This document shows, one piece after another, positions 30,814-39,953 of a DNA stretch of 64,000 nt. The notes beneath the pieces are model-generated. The model was not told the DNA's origin and did not search any database. It saw nothing but the letters and a program-made list of their open reading frames with translations. The translations under genes were made by a program, and so were the position numbers. The stretch comes from DATMER01 sp963741305 (GTDB taxonomy: Bacteria; Acidobacteriota; Thermoanaerobaculia; Multivoradales; UBA5704), in contig CAVUHL010000003.1 of NCBI GenBank assembly GCA_963741305.1, positions 1,922,001 through 1,986,000 on the forward strand. The letters are read 5' to 3'. How positions within the stretch are numbered: the first letter of the stretch is position 1; every line of letters starts with the position of its first letter.

Positions 30814-30845
30814 CTGGCATCCCATTTGCCAGAGAAATAGACTTC

Positions 30846-31778
30846 ATGGAAACTCTTCCCTCACCTCACCTGACTCATCCGGGCCTGCTCATCGCGATCG
30901 GCGGGGCCGAGGACAAGACCCGGGAGCGCGTGATCCTGCGCTATTTCCTGGAGTCCTCGGGCGGTCCGGATGCCAATATCGTCGTGCTCGCCACCGCTTC
31001 CGAGGTGCCGGAGACCGGCGAACGCTACGCCGAGCTGTTCTTCAACCTGCGGGCCGAGACCGTCGAGGTGCTCAAGATCGAGAGCCGGGAGGATGCCCTC
31101 AACGCGGACCGGGACATGCTCGACCTCCTGGAGTTCGCGACCGGCCTGTTCATCACCGGGGGCAGCCAGCTCAAGTTCTCCTCGGCCCTGGGCGGCACGC
31201 CGCTGGCCGCGGCCATCCGCCGCCGCCACCAGGAGGGGATGGTGGTGGCCGGCACCAGCGCCGGCGCCGGCCTGCTGGCCGAGCACATGATCGCCCTGGG
31301 CGACAGCGGGTCCTCCCCCCGCCGGCGCCTGGTCCACCTCGCCAAGGGGCTGGGCCTCGCTCCGGACATCGTCATCGACCAGCACTTCCGGCGCCGCGAC
31401 CGCCTGGGCCGGCTGCTCACCGCCCTCTCCTACAACCCGGATCCCCTGGGCCTCGGCATCGACGAGGACACTGCCGCCGTCATCGAGGCCGGAGGCATGA
31501 TGAACGTCCTGGGCGCGGGCGGCGTCACCGTCATCGACGCCTCGGGCCTGCGCTACACCGACAGCTACGCGGTCCAGCGCGGCCAGCCGCTCGCCATGCT
31601 CGGCCTCAAGCTCGACTTCCTCACCTCCGGCTGCCGCTACGACCTCCGCCGCCGCGTGGGCATCGCTCCCCAGCACGCCTCGCGTATCGACCCTCTCATG
31701 GAGCCGCTCATGGAGTCGGTAGCCGTGGAGGAGGCGCCGGCGGAGGCCATGCCCGTCGGGATGCGGGACGGCGAGTAG
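30846..31778 (+). CDS. cphB: Cyanophycinase 1 (S51 peptidase family)
   Basis: A 310-aa protein. Early signature LLIAIGGAEDKTRERVIL, oxyanion/substrate part LFITGGSQLKFSSALGGTP, and the nucleophile elbow AGTSAGAGLL with the catalytic Ser. DQHFRRRDRLGRLLTALSYNP holds the conserved His, and GLGIDEDTAAVIE the acidic pair. The enzyme is an exo-type serine hydrolase releasing beta-Asp-Arg dipeptides from cyanophycin. No signal peptide, so it works on cytoplasmic storage granules. Two bases separate it from the synthetase gene, so degradation and synthesis are co-transcribed. A second copy lies at 36325. Confidence 0.95.
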   Translation: METLPSPHLTHPGLLIAIGGAEDKTRERVILRYFLESSGGPDANIVVLATASEVPETGERYAELFFNLRAETVEVLKIESREDALNADRDMLDLLEFATGLFITGGSQLKFSSALGGTPLAAAIRRRHQEGMVVAGTSAGAGLLAEHMIALGDSGSSPRRRLVHLAKGLGLAPDIVIDQHFRRRDRLGRLLTALSYNPDPLGLGIDEDTAAVIEAGGMMNVLGAGGVTVIDASGLRYTDSYAVQRGQPLAMLGLKLDFLTSGCRYDLRRRVGIAPQHASRIDPLMEPLMESVAVEEAPAEAMPVGMRDGE

Positions 31779-31780
31779 AC

Positions 31781-34519
31781 ATGGAAATCCTGGAAACGCG
31801 GGTTTATCGCGGTCCGAATCAGTACGCGCTCTGGCCGACGATCCGCCTTATCGTGGACCTCGGGGAGCTGGAGCAGTACCCGACCGGCAAGCTGCCCGGC
31901 TTCACCGAGCGGCTCGTGGAGCTGATCCCGACTCTCGGCGAGCACACCTGCGGCCTCGGTGTGGCGGGCGGGTTCGTGATGCGCATGAAGGAGGACGAGG
32001 GCACCTGGCTCGGCCATGTCCTGGAGCATGTGGCCATCGAGCTCCAGTGCCTGGCGGGCACCTGTGTCACCTTCGGCAAGACCCGCGGGGAGGGCCTTCC
32101 GGACGGGCAGTACCATGTCGTCTACAGCTACGTGGAGGAAGCCGTGGGCCTGGAGGCGGGGCGGCTCGCGCTGCGGTTGATCCATCATCTGCTGCCGCCC
32201 GGGCGGCAGCATCACGACCCCTCGCCGTTCGATTTCGACGCGGAGCTGGAGAAGCTGGTGCGGCTCGCCCAGCGCCGCGCCCTGGGACCGACGACCGCAG
32301 CCCTGGTCCGCGCCGCGGAGGACCGGGGCATCCCCTGGCTCCGCCTGAACGACAGCTCGCTCGTCCAGCTCGGCCACGGCAAGTACCAGCGGCGCATCCA
32401 GGCCAGCATCACCAGCGAGACGCGGCAGATCGCCACCGAGATCGCCTCGGACAAGCGGCTGACCCATCGCATCCTGGAAGACCTCGGCCTGCCCGTCCCG
32501 CGGCAGGTGGTCGTGGACGATGTGGAGGAGGCCGTGGCCGAGGCCGAGGGCATTGGCTTCCCCGTGGTGGTGAAGCCCCTGGACGGCAACCATGGCAAGG
32601 GCGTGGTCGTCGACCTCAAGACCCCGGAGCAGGTGCGCGCTGCCTTCGAAAAGGCGCAGGACTATTCCAGCCGCGTGCTGGTCGAAGCTTGCCAGGCGGG
32701 CAACGACTACCGCATCCTGGTCGTCGATGGCCGCGTGGTCGCGGTGGCCCAGCGGGTCCCCGGTCACGTCGTGGGCGACGGCCGGCACACGGTCGCGGAG
32801 CTGGTGGAGATCGTCAACCGCGATCCGCGGCGCGGCGTGGGCCACGAAAAGGTGCTCACCCGCCTCGAGGTTGACGACCAGGCGCGGCGCCGGCTCGCCG
32901 TGCAGGGGCTCGCTCCCGAGGCCGTCCCCGCGTCAGGGCAGACCGTCTACCTGCGCTCGACCGGCAACCTCTCGACGGGTGGCACGGCCATCGACAAGAC
33001 CGACTCGATCCACCACGACAACCTCATCATGGCCGAGCGGGCGGTGCAGGCGATCGGCCTCGATGTGGGCGGTGTGGACTTCATCTCCCCGGATGTCTCC
33101 CGCAGTTACAAGGACGTGGGCGGGGCCATCGTAGAGATCAACGCCGCGCCTGGCTTCCGCATGCACCTCGCTCCCACCGAGGGGACTCCCCGCGACGTGG
33201 CCGGCCCGGTGATCGACATGCTCTTTTCGCCGGGGACCCCGTGCCGCATCCCCATCGCCGCGATCACCGGCACCAACGGCAAGACGACCACGACCCGCAT
33301 GTTGGCCCACATCCTCGAGCTCGCCGGCTACACCGTGGGCATGACCACGACCGACGGGGTGTACATCGACGGCGTGCTCACGATGCGTGGGGACATGACA
33401 GGCCCCTGGTCGAGCCAGCTCGTGCTGCGCGATCCACGGGTGGACGCGGCCGTGCTGGAGACGGCGCGGGGCGGCATCGTGCGCTCCGGCCTTGGCTGGC
33501 GCAAGTGCAGCGTCGGCGCGGTGCTCAACGTCTCGGCCGACCATCTCGGACTGGGAGGGGTCCATACCTTGGATGACCTCGCCGAGGTCAAGCGGATCGT
33601 CGTCGAGGTGGCGCAGGACTTCTGCGTGCTCAACGCGGACGATCCGCGGGTGGCGCGCATGGCGGAGCACAGCCCGGCCGAGCCCATCTACGTGACCATG
33701 GACCGCGGCAGCGAGCTGGTGCGGCACCACATCCGCGAGCGCAAGCGGGCCGTGGTGCTGGAGGAGGGCCTCAACGGCCCCATGCTCGTCCTCTACCAGG
33801 GCGAGGAGCAGATCCCGCTCCTCTGGGCGCGCCAGATCCCGGCCACGGTCGAGGGCCGCGCCATCCACAACATCCAGAACGCCATGTTCGCCGCGGCCAT
33901 CGCGAGCGGTATGGGAGTGGGCGTCGACGACATCCGCGAGGGGCTGCGGACGTTCACCACCGACTTCTTCCAGACGCCCGGCCGGCTCAGCTTCTACAAC
34001 GAGCACCCCTTCCGGGTCCTTCTCGACTACGCCCACAATGCCGCGGCCATGGAGCTGGTGGCGCGCACGGTGCGCGAGCTGGCGGTCTACGGCCGGCGCA
34101 TCGGGGTGCTCGCCATCCCCGGCGACCGCCGCGACGAGGACGTCCGCGCCCTGGCCGCGGCAGCCGCACCCGGCTTCGACTACATCCTGCTCAAGGAGGA
34201 CGACGACACCCGCGGCCGTCCCCGGGGGCAGGCCGGCGCGCTGCTCCGCGAGGGCCTCCTCGATGCCGGGTTCCCGGCCGAGCGGATCTGCGAGGAGGTC
34301 TGCCTGGAGGAGGAGGCGACGCTGCGCGCCCTGCAGATGGCCCGCGCCGGGGACCTGGTGGTCATCTTCGGGGACAAGGTGCAGCGTGTCTGGGACCTGA
34401 TCGTGAACTTCAAGTGCCAGGTGCCCGAGCGCGACGCCCAGGTGCCCAAGGAGGAGCCGGTGCGCGAGCAGATGCTCGCCGAGGCTGTCACCCGCGGGCC
34501 GAGGTCGGCGCGGGAGTAG
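31781..34519 (+). CDS. cphA: Cyanophycin synthetase 1
   Basis: A 912-aa protein; the ATG at 31781 sits two bases after the cyanophycinase stop. Three domains as in CphA: N-terminal domain 1-160 (METxVYRGPNQYALWPTIRL-like, DEGTWLGHVLEHVAIELQC), ATP-grasp about 205-475 (DKRLTHRILEDLGLPVPRQ, VVKPLDGNHGKGV, VVEINAAPGFRMH) adding Asp to the backbone, and Mur-ligase-like domain from about 490 (P-loop GTNGKTTTTRM, LETARGGIVRSG, DYAHNAAAMEL) adding Arg. It makes multi-Arg-poly-Asp nitrogen storage polymer. About 60-70% similar to the second copy by eye. Its 3' end overlaps the 3' end of the opposing Mur-ligase gene by 32 bases. Confidence 0.96.
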   Translation: MEILETRVYRGPNQYALWPTIRLIVDLGELEQYPTGKLPGFTERLVELIPTLGEHTCGLGVAGGFVMRMKEDEGTWLGHVLEHVAIELQCLAGTCVTFGKTRGEGLPDGQYHVVYSYVEEAVGLEAGRLALRLIHHLLPPGRQHHDPSPFDFDAELEKLVRLAQRRALGPTTAALVRAAEDRGIPWLRLNDSSLVQLGHGKYQRRIQASITSETRQIATEIASDKRLTHRILEDLGLPVPRQVVVDDVEEAVAEAEGIGFPVVVKPLDGNHGKGVVVDLKTPEQVRAAFEKAQDYSSRVLVEACQAGNDYRILVVDGRVVAVAQRVPGHVVGDGRHTVAELVEIVNRDPRRGVGHEKVLTRLEVDDQARRRLAVQGLAPEAVPASGQTVYLRSTGNLSTGGTAIDKTDSIHHDNLIMAERAVQAIGLDVGGVDFISPDVSRSYKDVGGAIVEINAAPGFRMHLAPTEGTPRDVAGPVIDMLFSPGTPCRIPIAAITGTNGKTTTTRMLAHILELAGYTVGMTTTDGVYIDGVLTMRGDMTGPWSSQLVLRDPRVDAAVLETARGGIVRSGLGWRKCSVGAVLNVSADHLGLGGVHTLDDLAEVKRIVVEVAQDFCVLNADDPRVARMAEHSPAEPIYVTMDRGSELVRHHIRERKRAVVLEEGLNGPMLVLYQGEEQIPLLWARQIPATVEGRAIHNIQNAMFAAAIASGMGVGVDDIREGLRTFTTDFFQTPGRLSFYNEHPFRVLLDYAHNAAAMELVARTVRELAVYGRRIGVLAIPGDRRDEDVRALAAAAAPGFDYILLKEDDDTRGRPRGQAGALLREGLLDAGFPAERICEEVCLEEEATLRALQMARAGDLVVIFGDKVQRVWDLIVNFKCQVPERDAQVPKEEPVREQMLAEAVTRGPRSARE

Positions 34520-36200
34520 CCGCCCGCAGGATCTCCAGCACCTCGGCCCGCCGGGTGTGGATCAGCAACACGAGCAGGTCGCCCGGCCGTGCCCAGCCCA
34601 GGGCCTTGCGCACCGCGTCGGGATCGTCCGCGGCGTGTATCAGTGAGGCGGCTGGCGCTCCCAGGCGGAGCAGCTCGGCTTCGAGGATCGCCGGCACCTC
34701 CCCGGGCTGTCGGCCGCGCAGCATCTCCGGCAGCTCCTTGATCACCACCAGGTCGGGATGGAAGGACCACGCCGCCTGCACCAGCTCGCGGAGGGAGCTC
34801 TCGTCGCGGTCGCCCGCCTGGCCGAGGATGATGAGCCGCCGCTCCGCCGGCAGGCTCGCGGCGAAGTGCAGCAGGGCGTCGAGGCCGTGCGGGTTGTGGG
34901 CATAGTCGACCAGGACGCGGGCGCCGCCGACCTCCAGCAGGTTGCCACGCCCGGGGTTGTCCTCGGGCGAGCCGCGGAAGCCCTTCAATCCCTCGGACAT
35001 GGCATCCACCGGCAGGCCGATCGCTCCGGCCAGGCCCATGGCGGCGAGCGCGTTCGCCACATTGTGGCGGGCGGCGCCGCCGAAGGTGATGGGCACCTCG
35101 TCCACCCGGGCGATCACCTGCCGCCGTTCCTCGCCGTAGCGCACCAGCTCGCCGTCCTCGAGGGTGCAGCCCGCGTCGCCAGCGACCAGCAGGTCGTCGA
35201 AACCGGGCCGGTCGGGGTCGATCGTGAACCAGACCGCCTGGGCGCCGAAGCGGCTGGTCCGGCTCACCAGCTCGGGATCGTCGGCGTTGAGCACGACACG
35301 GCCCTGGGATTTGACCACCCGGGCGGCCACGAGCTTGGTCTCCGCAAGAGAGGCCAGGTCGTAGACCCCGAGCTCGCCCAGATGATCGGCGGCCACGTTG
35401 GTGACCGCGGCGGCATCGGCACGCCGCACTGCGAGCCCGCGCCTGAGGATGCCGCCGCGCGCTGTTTCCAGAATGGCGACCTCGACCCGCCGGTCGCGCA
35501 GCAGCGTGCGTGCGCCGCCCGGCCCGGAGCAGTCTCCCTCGTCGAGCACCTCGCCGGCGACCTCGACGCGGTCGGTCGAGGTGGTCCCGGGCACGGCCCC
35601 GGCCGCGCTGACCATGGCGGCGAGCAGGCGGACGGTGGTGGTCTTGCCGTTGGTGCCGGTGACCAGCACGACCGGGATGTCGCTCACCTCGTTCCACGGG
35701 ACTTCGCGCGGGGTGGGCAGGTCGTCCATCCGCCAGGTGAGGGAGCCCGTGCCGAGGCCGAGGGTGACGTGGTCGGCATCCCAGAGCAGGGAGAGGCGGC
35801 GCCGGCCCGCGGCGTCGCGCAATTCGAGCAGGGCGGGGTTGGCCTCGTGCTCCGCGGCCTGCAGCAGCCTTGCAGCCGCCTCGGAGACCTCCGCGGCCGA
35901 GGGCTCGCGGCCGGAGACCATGGCGACGGCGGTCTCCCAGGCCCACTCGTTGACTTCGGTGGCGGTGTAGAGGCGGTCGATCGGGGCGGACATCCCCAGG
36001 TTGGCTCCGCCGGGGAAGAGGCGGATGCACAGCTCCTCGCCCCCCCAGCCCATGGCTTCCAGGATCAGGCCCGCCTGGCGTATCCACGCCTCGGTGACCG
36101 GTCCGGCCTCCTGGTCGTCGAGGGCCACGTCGAGGATGGCCCCCTCCAGATCCCAGAGCAGGTTGGGGCCGGTCAGCCGGCGCGAGTCGAGCAGCTTCAT
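34488..36200 (-). CDS. CphA-like Mur ligase lacking the ATP-grasp domain
   Basis: A 570-aa protein on the opposite strand between two cphB-cphA pairs. It opens MKLLDSRRLTGPNLLWDLEG, clearly related to the CphA start (MKILDTRVYRGPNLYALRKV). A region of about 170 residues follows (TATEVNEWAWE, ANPALLELRDAAGRRRLSLLW), with no ATP-grasp signature. Then comes a full Mur-ligase module: P-loop VTGTNGKTTTVRLL (about 177-190), LETARGGILRRGLAVRR, NVAADHLGELGVYD, DYAHNPHGLDALL and LIILGQAGDRDE. It could ligate an amino acid to a peptide such as a cyanophycin fragment, or make a different amide bond. The substrate is unknown. Confidence 0.85.
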   Translation of the reverse strand: MKLLDSRRLTGPNLLWDLEGAILDVALDDQEAGPVTEAWIRQAGLILEAMGWGGEELCIRLFPGGANLGMSAPIDRLYTATEVNEWAWETAVAMVSGREPSAAEVSEAAARLLQAAEHEANPALLELRDAAGRRRLSLLWDADHVTLGLGTGSLTWRMDDLPTPREVPWNEVSDIPVVLVTGTNGKTTTVRLLAAMVSAAGAVPGTTSTDRVEVAGEVLDEGDCSGPGGARTLLRDRRVEVAILETARGGILRRGLAVRRADAAAVTNVAADHLGELGVYDLASLAETKLVAARVVKSQGRVVLNADDPELVSRTSRFGAQAVWFTIDPDRPGFDDLLVAGDAGCTLEDGELVRYGEERRQVIARVDEVPITFGGAARHNVANALAAMGLAGAIGLPVDAMSEGLKGFRGSPEDNPGRGNLLEVGGARVLVDYAHNPHGLDALLHFAASLPAERRLIILGQAGDRDESSLRELVQAAWSFHPDLVVIKELPEMLRGRQPGEVPAILEAELLRLGAPAASLIHAADDPDAVRKALGWARPGDLLVLLIHTRRAEVLEILRAATPAPTSARG

Positions 36201-36324
36201 CGATGTCTCCGAACTTCTGCCGGAAATGTATCAGAGGAAGACGCCGTGCTACGATCTCCCAGCCTACAACTGGCGAAGTTTTCCATGCTGGCGCGCACCG
36301 GCGCGCATGGGGAGGAGACTGTAC

Positions 36325-37176
36325 ATGGAGCAGGGGCTTCTGATGGCAATCGGCGGTGCGGAGGACAAGGTCCGCGAGCGGGTGATCCTGCGCGCCTTCG
36401 TGGAAGCGGCCGGCGGGCCCGACGCCAACATCGTGGTGCTGGCAACCGCGTCGGAGAATGCCGAGACCGGGGACCGCTATGCCGGGATCTTCGAGTCCCT
36501 GCACGCGGATACGGTGGAAGTCCTGCGGGTGCGCAGCCGGGAAGACGCTCTGGATGCAGGTTCCGGCGTGCTCGACCTCCTGGAGTTCGCGAGCGGCCTC
36601 TTCATCACCGGCGGCAGCCAGCTCCGCATCTCCGCCGCCCTGGGCGGCACTTCCATCGCCGACACGATCCGGCGCCGCCACGCGGCAGGCATGGCCGTGG
36701 CCGGTACCAGCGCGGGCGCCGCGATCCTCTCCGAGCATATGATCTCCATGGGAGACAGCGGCACCACGCCGCGCCGCCGCCTGGTGCAGATGGGCAAAGG
36801 CCTTGGCCTCGCGCCGGAGCTGGTCATCGACCAGCACTTCCGGCAGCGCGACCGCCTCGGCCGGCTGGTCACGGCCTTGTCCTACAACCCCGGCCCCCTC
36901 GGGATCGGGGTGGACGAGGACACGGCCGCCGTGATCCATGGCAGCGAGCTGCGGGTGATCGGCAGCGGTGCGGTGACCGTGCTCGACGCGTCCGGGATGC
37001 GCTACACGGACTGCTCCGAGGTGCGCCGCGGCCAGGCCGTGTCCATGCTGGGCTTGAAGCTCGACTTCCTCACCACGGGTTGCCGCTATGATCTCCAGCG
37101 GCGGGTGGGGCTGCCGCCCCTCGCCGGAAAGCCGCCCCTCGAACAGGAGGAGGTCATGGAGTCAGCTCTCCGATGA
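36325..37176 (+). CDS. cphB: Cyanophycinase 2 (S51 peptidase family)
   Basis: A 283-aa protein from ATG 36325, preceded by GGGGAGGAG; an upstream ATG at 36307 would place that ribosome site inside the gene. Same signatures as copy 1: LLMAIGGAEDKVRERVIL, GLFITGGSQLRISAALGGTS, nucleophile AGTSAGAAIL, DQHFRQRDRLGRLVTALSYNP, IGVDEDTAAVI. The stop overlaps the next start (ATGA), so it is tightly coupled to the second synthetase. The 124-bp divergent gap to the Mur-ligase gene shows a TACGAT hexamer but no convincing -35. Confidence 0.95.
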   Translation: MEQGLLMAIGGAEDKVRERVILRAFVEAAGGPDANIVVLATASENAETGDRYAGIFESLHADTVEVLRVRSREDALDAGSGVLDLLEFASGLFITGGSQLRISAALGGTSIADTIRRRHAAGMAVAGTSAGAAILSEHMISMGDSGTTPRRRLVQMGKGLGLAPELVIDQHFRQRDRLGRLVTALSYNPGPLGIGVDEDTAAVIHGSELRVIGSGAVTVLDASGMRYTDCSEVRRGQAVSMLGLKLDFLTTGCRYDLQRRVGLPPLAGKPPLEQEEVMESALR

Positions 37177-39953
37177 AGATCCTAGACACCCGCGTCTACC
37201 GCGGCCCCAACCTCTACGCCCTGCGCAAGGTCATCCGGCTGAAGGTCGATCTCGGCGAGCTGGAGGATTACCCGACAGGCAAGCTCCCCGGTTTCGTGGA
37301 CCGGCTGCTCGAGCTGATACCCACCCTCCACGAGCACACCTGCTCCTACCAGGAGCCGGGCGGCTTCGTGCGCCGCATGACCGAGGACGAGGGGACCTGG
37401 CTGGGCCATGTGCTGGAGCACGTCGCCATCGAGCTGCAGTGCCTCGCCGGCACTCCCGTCGCCTACGGCAAGACGCGGAGCCGGGACCTGCCCGACGGGC
37501 AGTACTGGGTGGTCTACAGCTTCGACGAGGAGACCGTGGGCCTGGAGGCGGCGCAGCTGAGCCTGCGGCTGATCCGGCATATCCTGCCGCCGGAGCGCGC
37601 GGCTCACGACCCTTCGCCTTTCGACTTCCAATCCGAGCTCGAAGGGCTGGTGCGCCTGGCCCAGCGCCGCGCTTTCGGCCCTTCGACCGCATCGCTGGTG
37701 CGCGCCGCGGAGGAGCGGGACATCCCCTGGATCCGGCTCAACGAACGCTCGCTCGTGCAGCTCGGGCACGGCAGGTACCAGCATCGCATCCAGGCCACCG
37801 TCACCAGCCAGACCCGGCACATCGCCGTCGAGATCGCCTCGGACAAGCGGCTGACCAACCAGATCCTCCACGACCTCGGCCTGCCCGTGCCGCGGCAGCA
37901 CCGGGTGCGCACGGTCGAAGGTGCGGTCGAAGCCGCCGGAGAGCTCGGCTGCCCGCAGGTACCGGTGGTGGTCAAGCCGCTCGACGGCAATCATGGCCGC
38001 GGCGTGTCGATCAACCTCACGAGCGAGGAGCAGGTGCGGGCCGCGTTCGACGAGGCCTACGAGCGCTCTTCCGTGGTCATCGTCGAGAGCTTCCTGGAGG
38101 GGAACGACTACCGCATCCTGGTCGTCAACGGCAAGGTGCTCGCCGTGTCCCAGCGCGTCCCCGGCCACGTGGTGGGAGACGGCGTCCAGACGATCGGCCA
38201 GCTCATCGAGGCCGTGAACACGGACCCCCGCCGTGGCGTCGGGCACGAGAAAGTCCTCACCCGGCTGGAGGCGGACCCCCAGGCCGAGCGCCTGCTGGAG
38301 CAAGCCGGCCTGACGCTCGGCTCGGTCCTGCCCGAGGGCGAGGCCTTCTCCCTGCGCTCGACCGGCAACCTCTCCACGGGCGGCACGGCCATCGACCGGA
38401 CGGATGTGCTCCATCACGACAACCGGATCATGGCCGAGCGCGCGGTCAAGGCGGTGGGGCTGGATGTGGGCGGAGTCGACTTCATCTCGCCGGACATCTC
38501 CCGCAGCTACAAGGAGGTCGGGGGCGGGATCGTGGAGATCAACGCCGCGCCCGGCTTCCGCATGCACGTGGCGCCCACGGAGGGCACCCCTCGCGACGTG
38601 GCCGGGCCGGTGATCGACATGCTGTTCCCCAAGGACACGCCATACCGCATCCCCATCGCGGCCATCACCGGCACCAACGGCAAGACGACCACGACGCGGA
38701 TGGTGGGGCACATCCTCAAGCTCTCCGGGCGCACGGTAGGGATGACCACGAGCGATGGCGTCTACATCGACGGCAACCTGACGGTCAAAGGGGACATGAC
38801 CGGCCCCTGGGCGAGCCACCTGGTGCTGCGCGATCCCTCGGTGGACGCGGCCGTTCTGGAAACCGCCCGCGGCGGCATCGCGCGCGCCGGCCTCGGCTGG
38901 CGCAAGTGCGCGGTGGGTGCGGTGCTCAACGTGGCCTCGGACCACCTGGGCATGGGCGGCATCAACGATCTGGAGGAGCTGGCGGAGATCAAGCGGGTGG
39001 TGGTCGAGGTGGCGCAGAACTTCTGCGTGCTCAACGCCGACGATCCGCTGGTGGCGCCCATGCATGAGCACAGCCGTGCTCAGCCGGTCTACGTCACCCT
39101 GCGCCGGGACAACGAGCTGGTGCGCCAGCACATCCGCAACCGCGGCCGGGCCATCGCGCTGGAGGACGGGCTGAACGGCCGTGTGATCGTGCTCTACGAA
39201 GGAGAGGATGCCATCCCCCTGCTCCTGGCGCGGCAGATCCCCGCGACCGTCGAGGGGCACGCCCTCCACAACATCCAGAACGCCATGTTCGCCGCGGCCA
39301 TCTGCCATGCCCTGGGGATCAGCCTGGACAACATCCGCCAGGGATTGCGGACGTTCACCACCGATTTCTTCCAGACCCCCGGCCGGATGAACTTCTACAA
39401 CGAGCATCCCTTCCGGGTGCTGCTGGACTACGCCCACAATGCCCACGGCATGCGGGCGATGGCGCAGATGGTGCGGGAGCTGTCGGTGCACGGCCGCCGG
39501 ATCGCGGTGCTGTCCGCGCCCGGAGACCGCCGCGACGAGGACATCCTCGAGCTGGCCCAGGCCGCGGCCCCGGCGTTCGACCTGATCCTGTTGCGCGAGG
39601 ATGACAATCTCCGCGGGCGCAGGCCCGGCGTAGTGGGGGAGATGCTCCGGGACGGCCTCGTCCAGGCCGGCTTCCCATCCGAGAGGATCGCCGCCGGCGT
39701 CTACAACGAGGAAGAGGCGGTCCAGCGCGCTTTGGAGGAGGCCCGGTTGGGCGATCTCCTGGTGATCTTCGGAGACAAGCTGGACCGCGTCTGGAACCAG
39801 ATCGTGAGCTTCGGGCAGCCGGCGGAGAGTGCGGGTGTGAGCCCGGCCGTTGCCGAGCCGCTCTTCGCTACCGAGGAGGATTTGCCCGCGGTCCTGGCCC
39901 GGCGGACGGTGGACATCGTGCCAGCGCGGGGGGTGGGGGAGCAGGATGACTAG
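37173..39953 (+). CDS. cphA: Cyanophycin synthetase 2
   Basis: A 926-aa protein overlapping the cyanophycinase stop by four bases. Same order as copy 1: N-terminal domain (DEGTWLGHVLEHVAIELQC), ATP-grasp (DKRLTNQILHDLGLPVPRQ, VVKPLDGNHGRGVSINL, VVEINAAPGFRMH-type motif), Mur domain with P-loop GTNGKTTTTRM near residue 500. The C-terminus is about 20 residues longer than copy 1 and differs most there. All ligase motifs look intact, so both copies should be active and a simple division into active and dead copies is not supported. It converges on the large kinase gene, overlapping by four bases. Confidence 0.96.
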   Translation: MKILDTRVYRGPNLYALRKVIRLKVDLGELEDYPTGKLPGFVDRLLELIPTLHEHTCSYQEPGGFVRRMTEDEGTWLGHVLEHVAIELQCLAGTPVAYGKTRSRDLPDGQYWVVYSFDEETVGLEAAQLSLRLIRHILPPERAAHDPSPFDFQSELEGLVRLAQRRAFGPSTASLVRAAEERDIPWIRLNERSLVQLGHGRYQHRIQATVTSQTRHIAVEIASDKRLTNQILHDLGLPVPRQHRVRTVEGAVEAAGELGCPQVPVVVKPLDGNHGRGVSINLTSEEQVRAAFDEAYERSSVVIVESFLEGNDYRILVVNGKVLAVSQRVPGHVVGDGVQTIGQLIEAVNTDPRRGVGHEKVLTRLEADPQAERLLEQAGLTLGSVLPEGEAFSLRSTGNLSTGGTAIDRTDVLHHDNRIMAERAVKAVGLDVGGVDFISPDISRSYKEVGGGIVEINAAPGFRMHVAPTEGTPRDVAGPVIDMLFPKDTPYRIPIAAITGTNGKTTTTRMVGHILKLSGRTVGMTTSDGVYIDGNLTVKGDMTGPWASHLVLRDPSVDAAVLETARGGIARAGLGWRKCAVGAVLNVASDHLGMGGINDLEELAEIKRVVVEVAQNFCVLNADDPLVAPMHEHSRAQPVYVTLRRDNELVRQHIRNRGRAIALEDGLNGRVIVLYEGEDAIPLLLARQIPATVEGHALHNIQNAMFAAAICHALGISLDNIRQGLRTFTTDFFQTPGRMNFYNEHPFRVLLDYAHNAHGMRAMAQMVRELSVHGRRIAVLSAPGDRRDEDILELAQAAAPAFDLILLREDDNLRGRRPGVVGEMLRDGLVQAGFPSERIAAGVYNEEEAVQRALEEARLGDLLVIFGDKLDRVWNQIVSFGQPAESAGVSPAVAEPLFATEEDLPAVLARRTVDIVPARGVGEQDD

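Noticed and set aside
31781..34519. Extension of the first cyanophycin synthetase upstream to 30431
   Set aside because: The extra part overlaps the cyanophycinase gene in another frame and a repeat; the conserved CphA start is at 31781.
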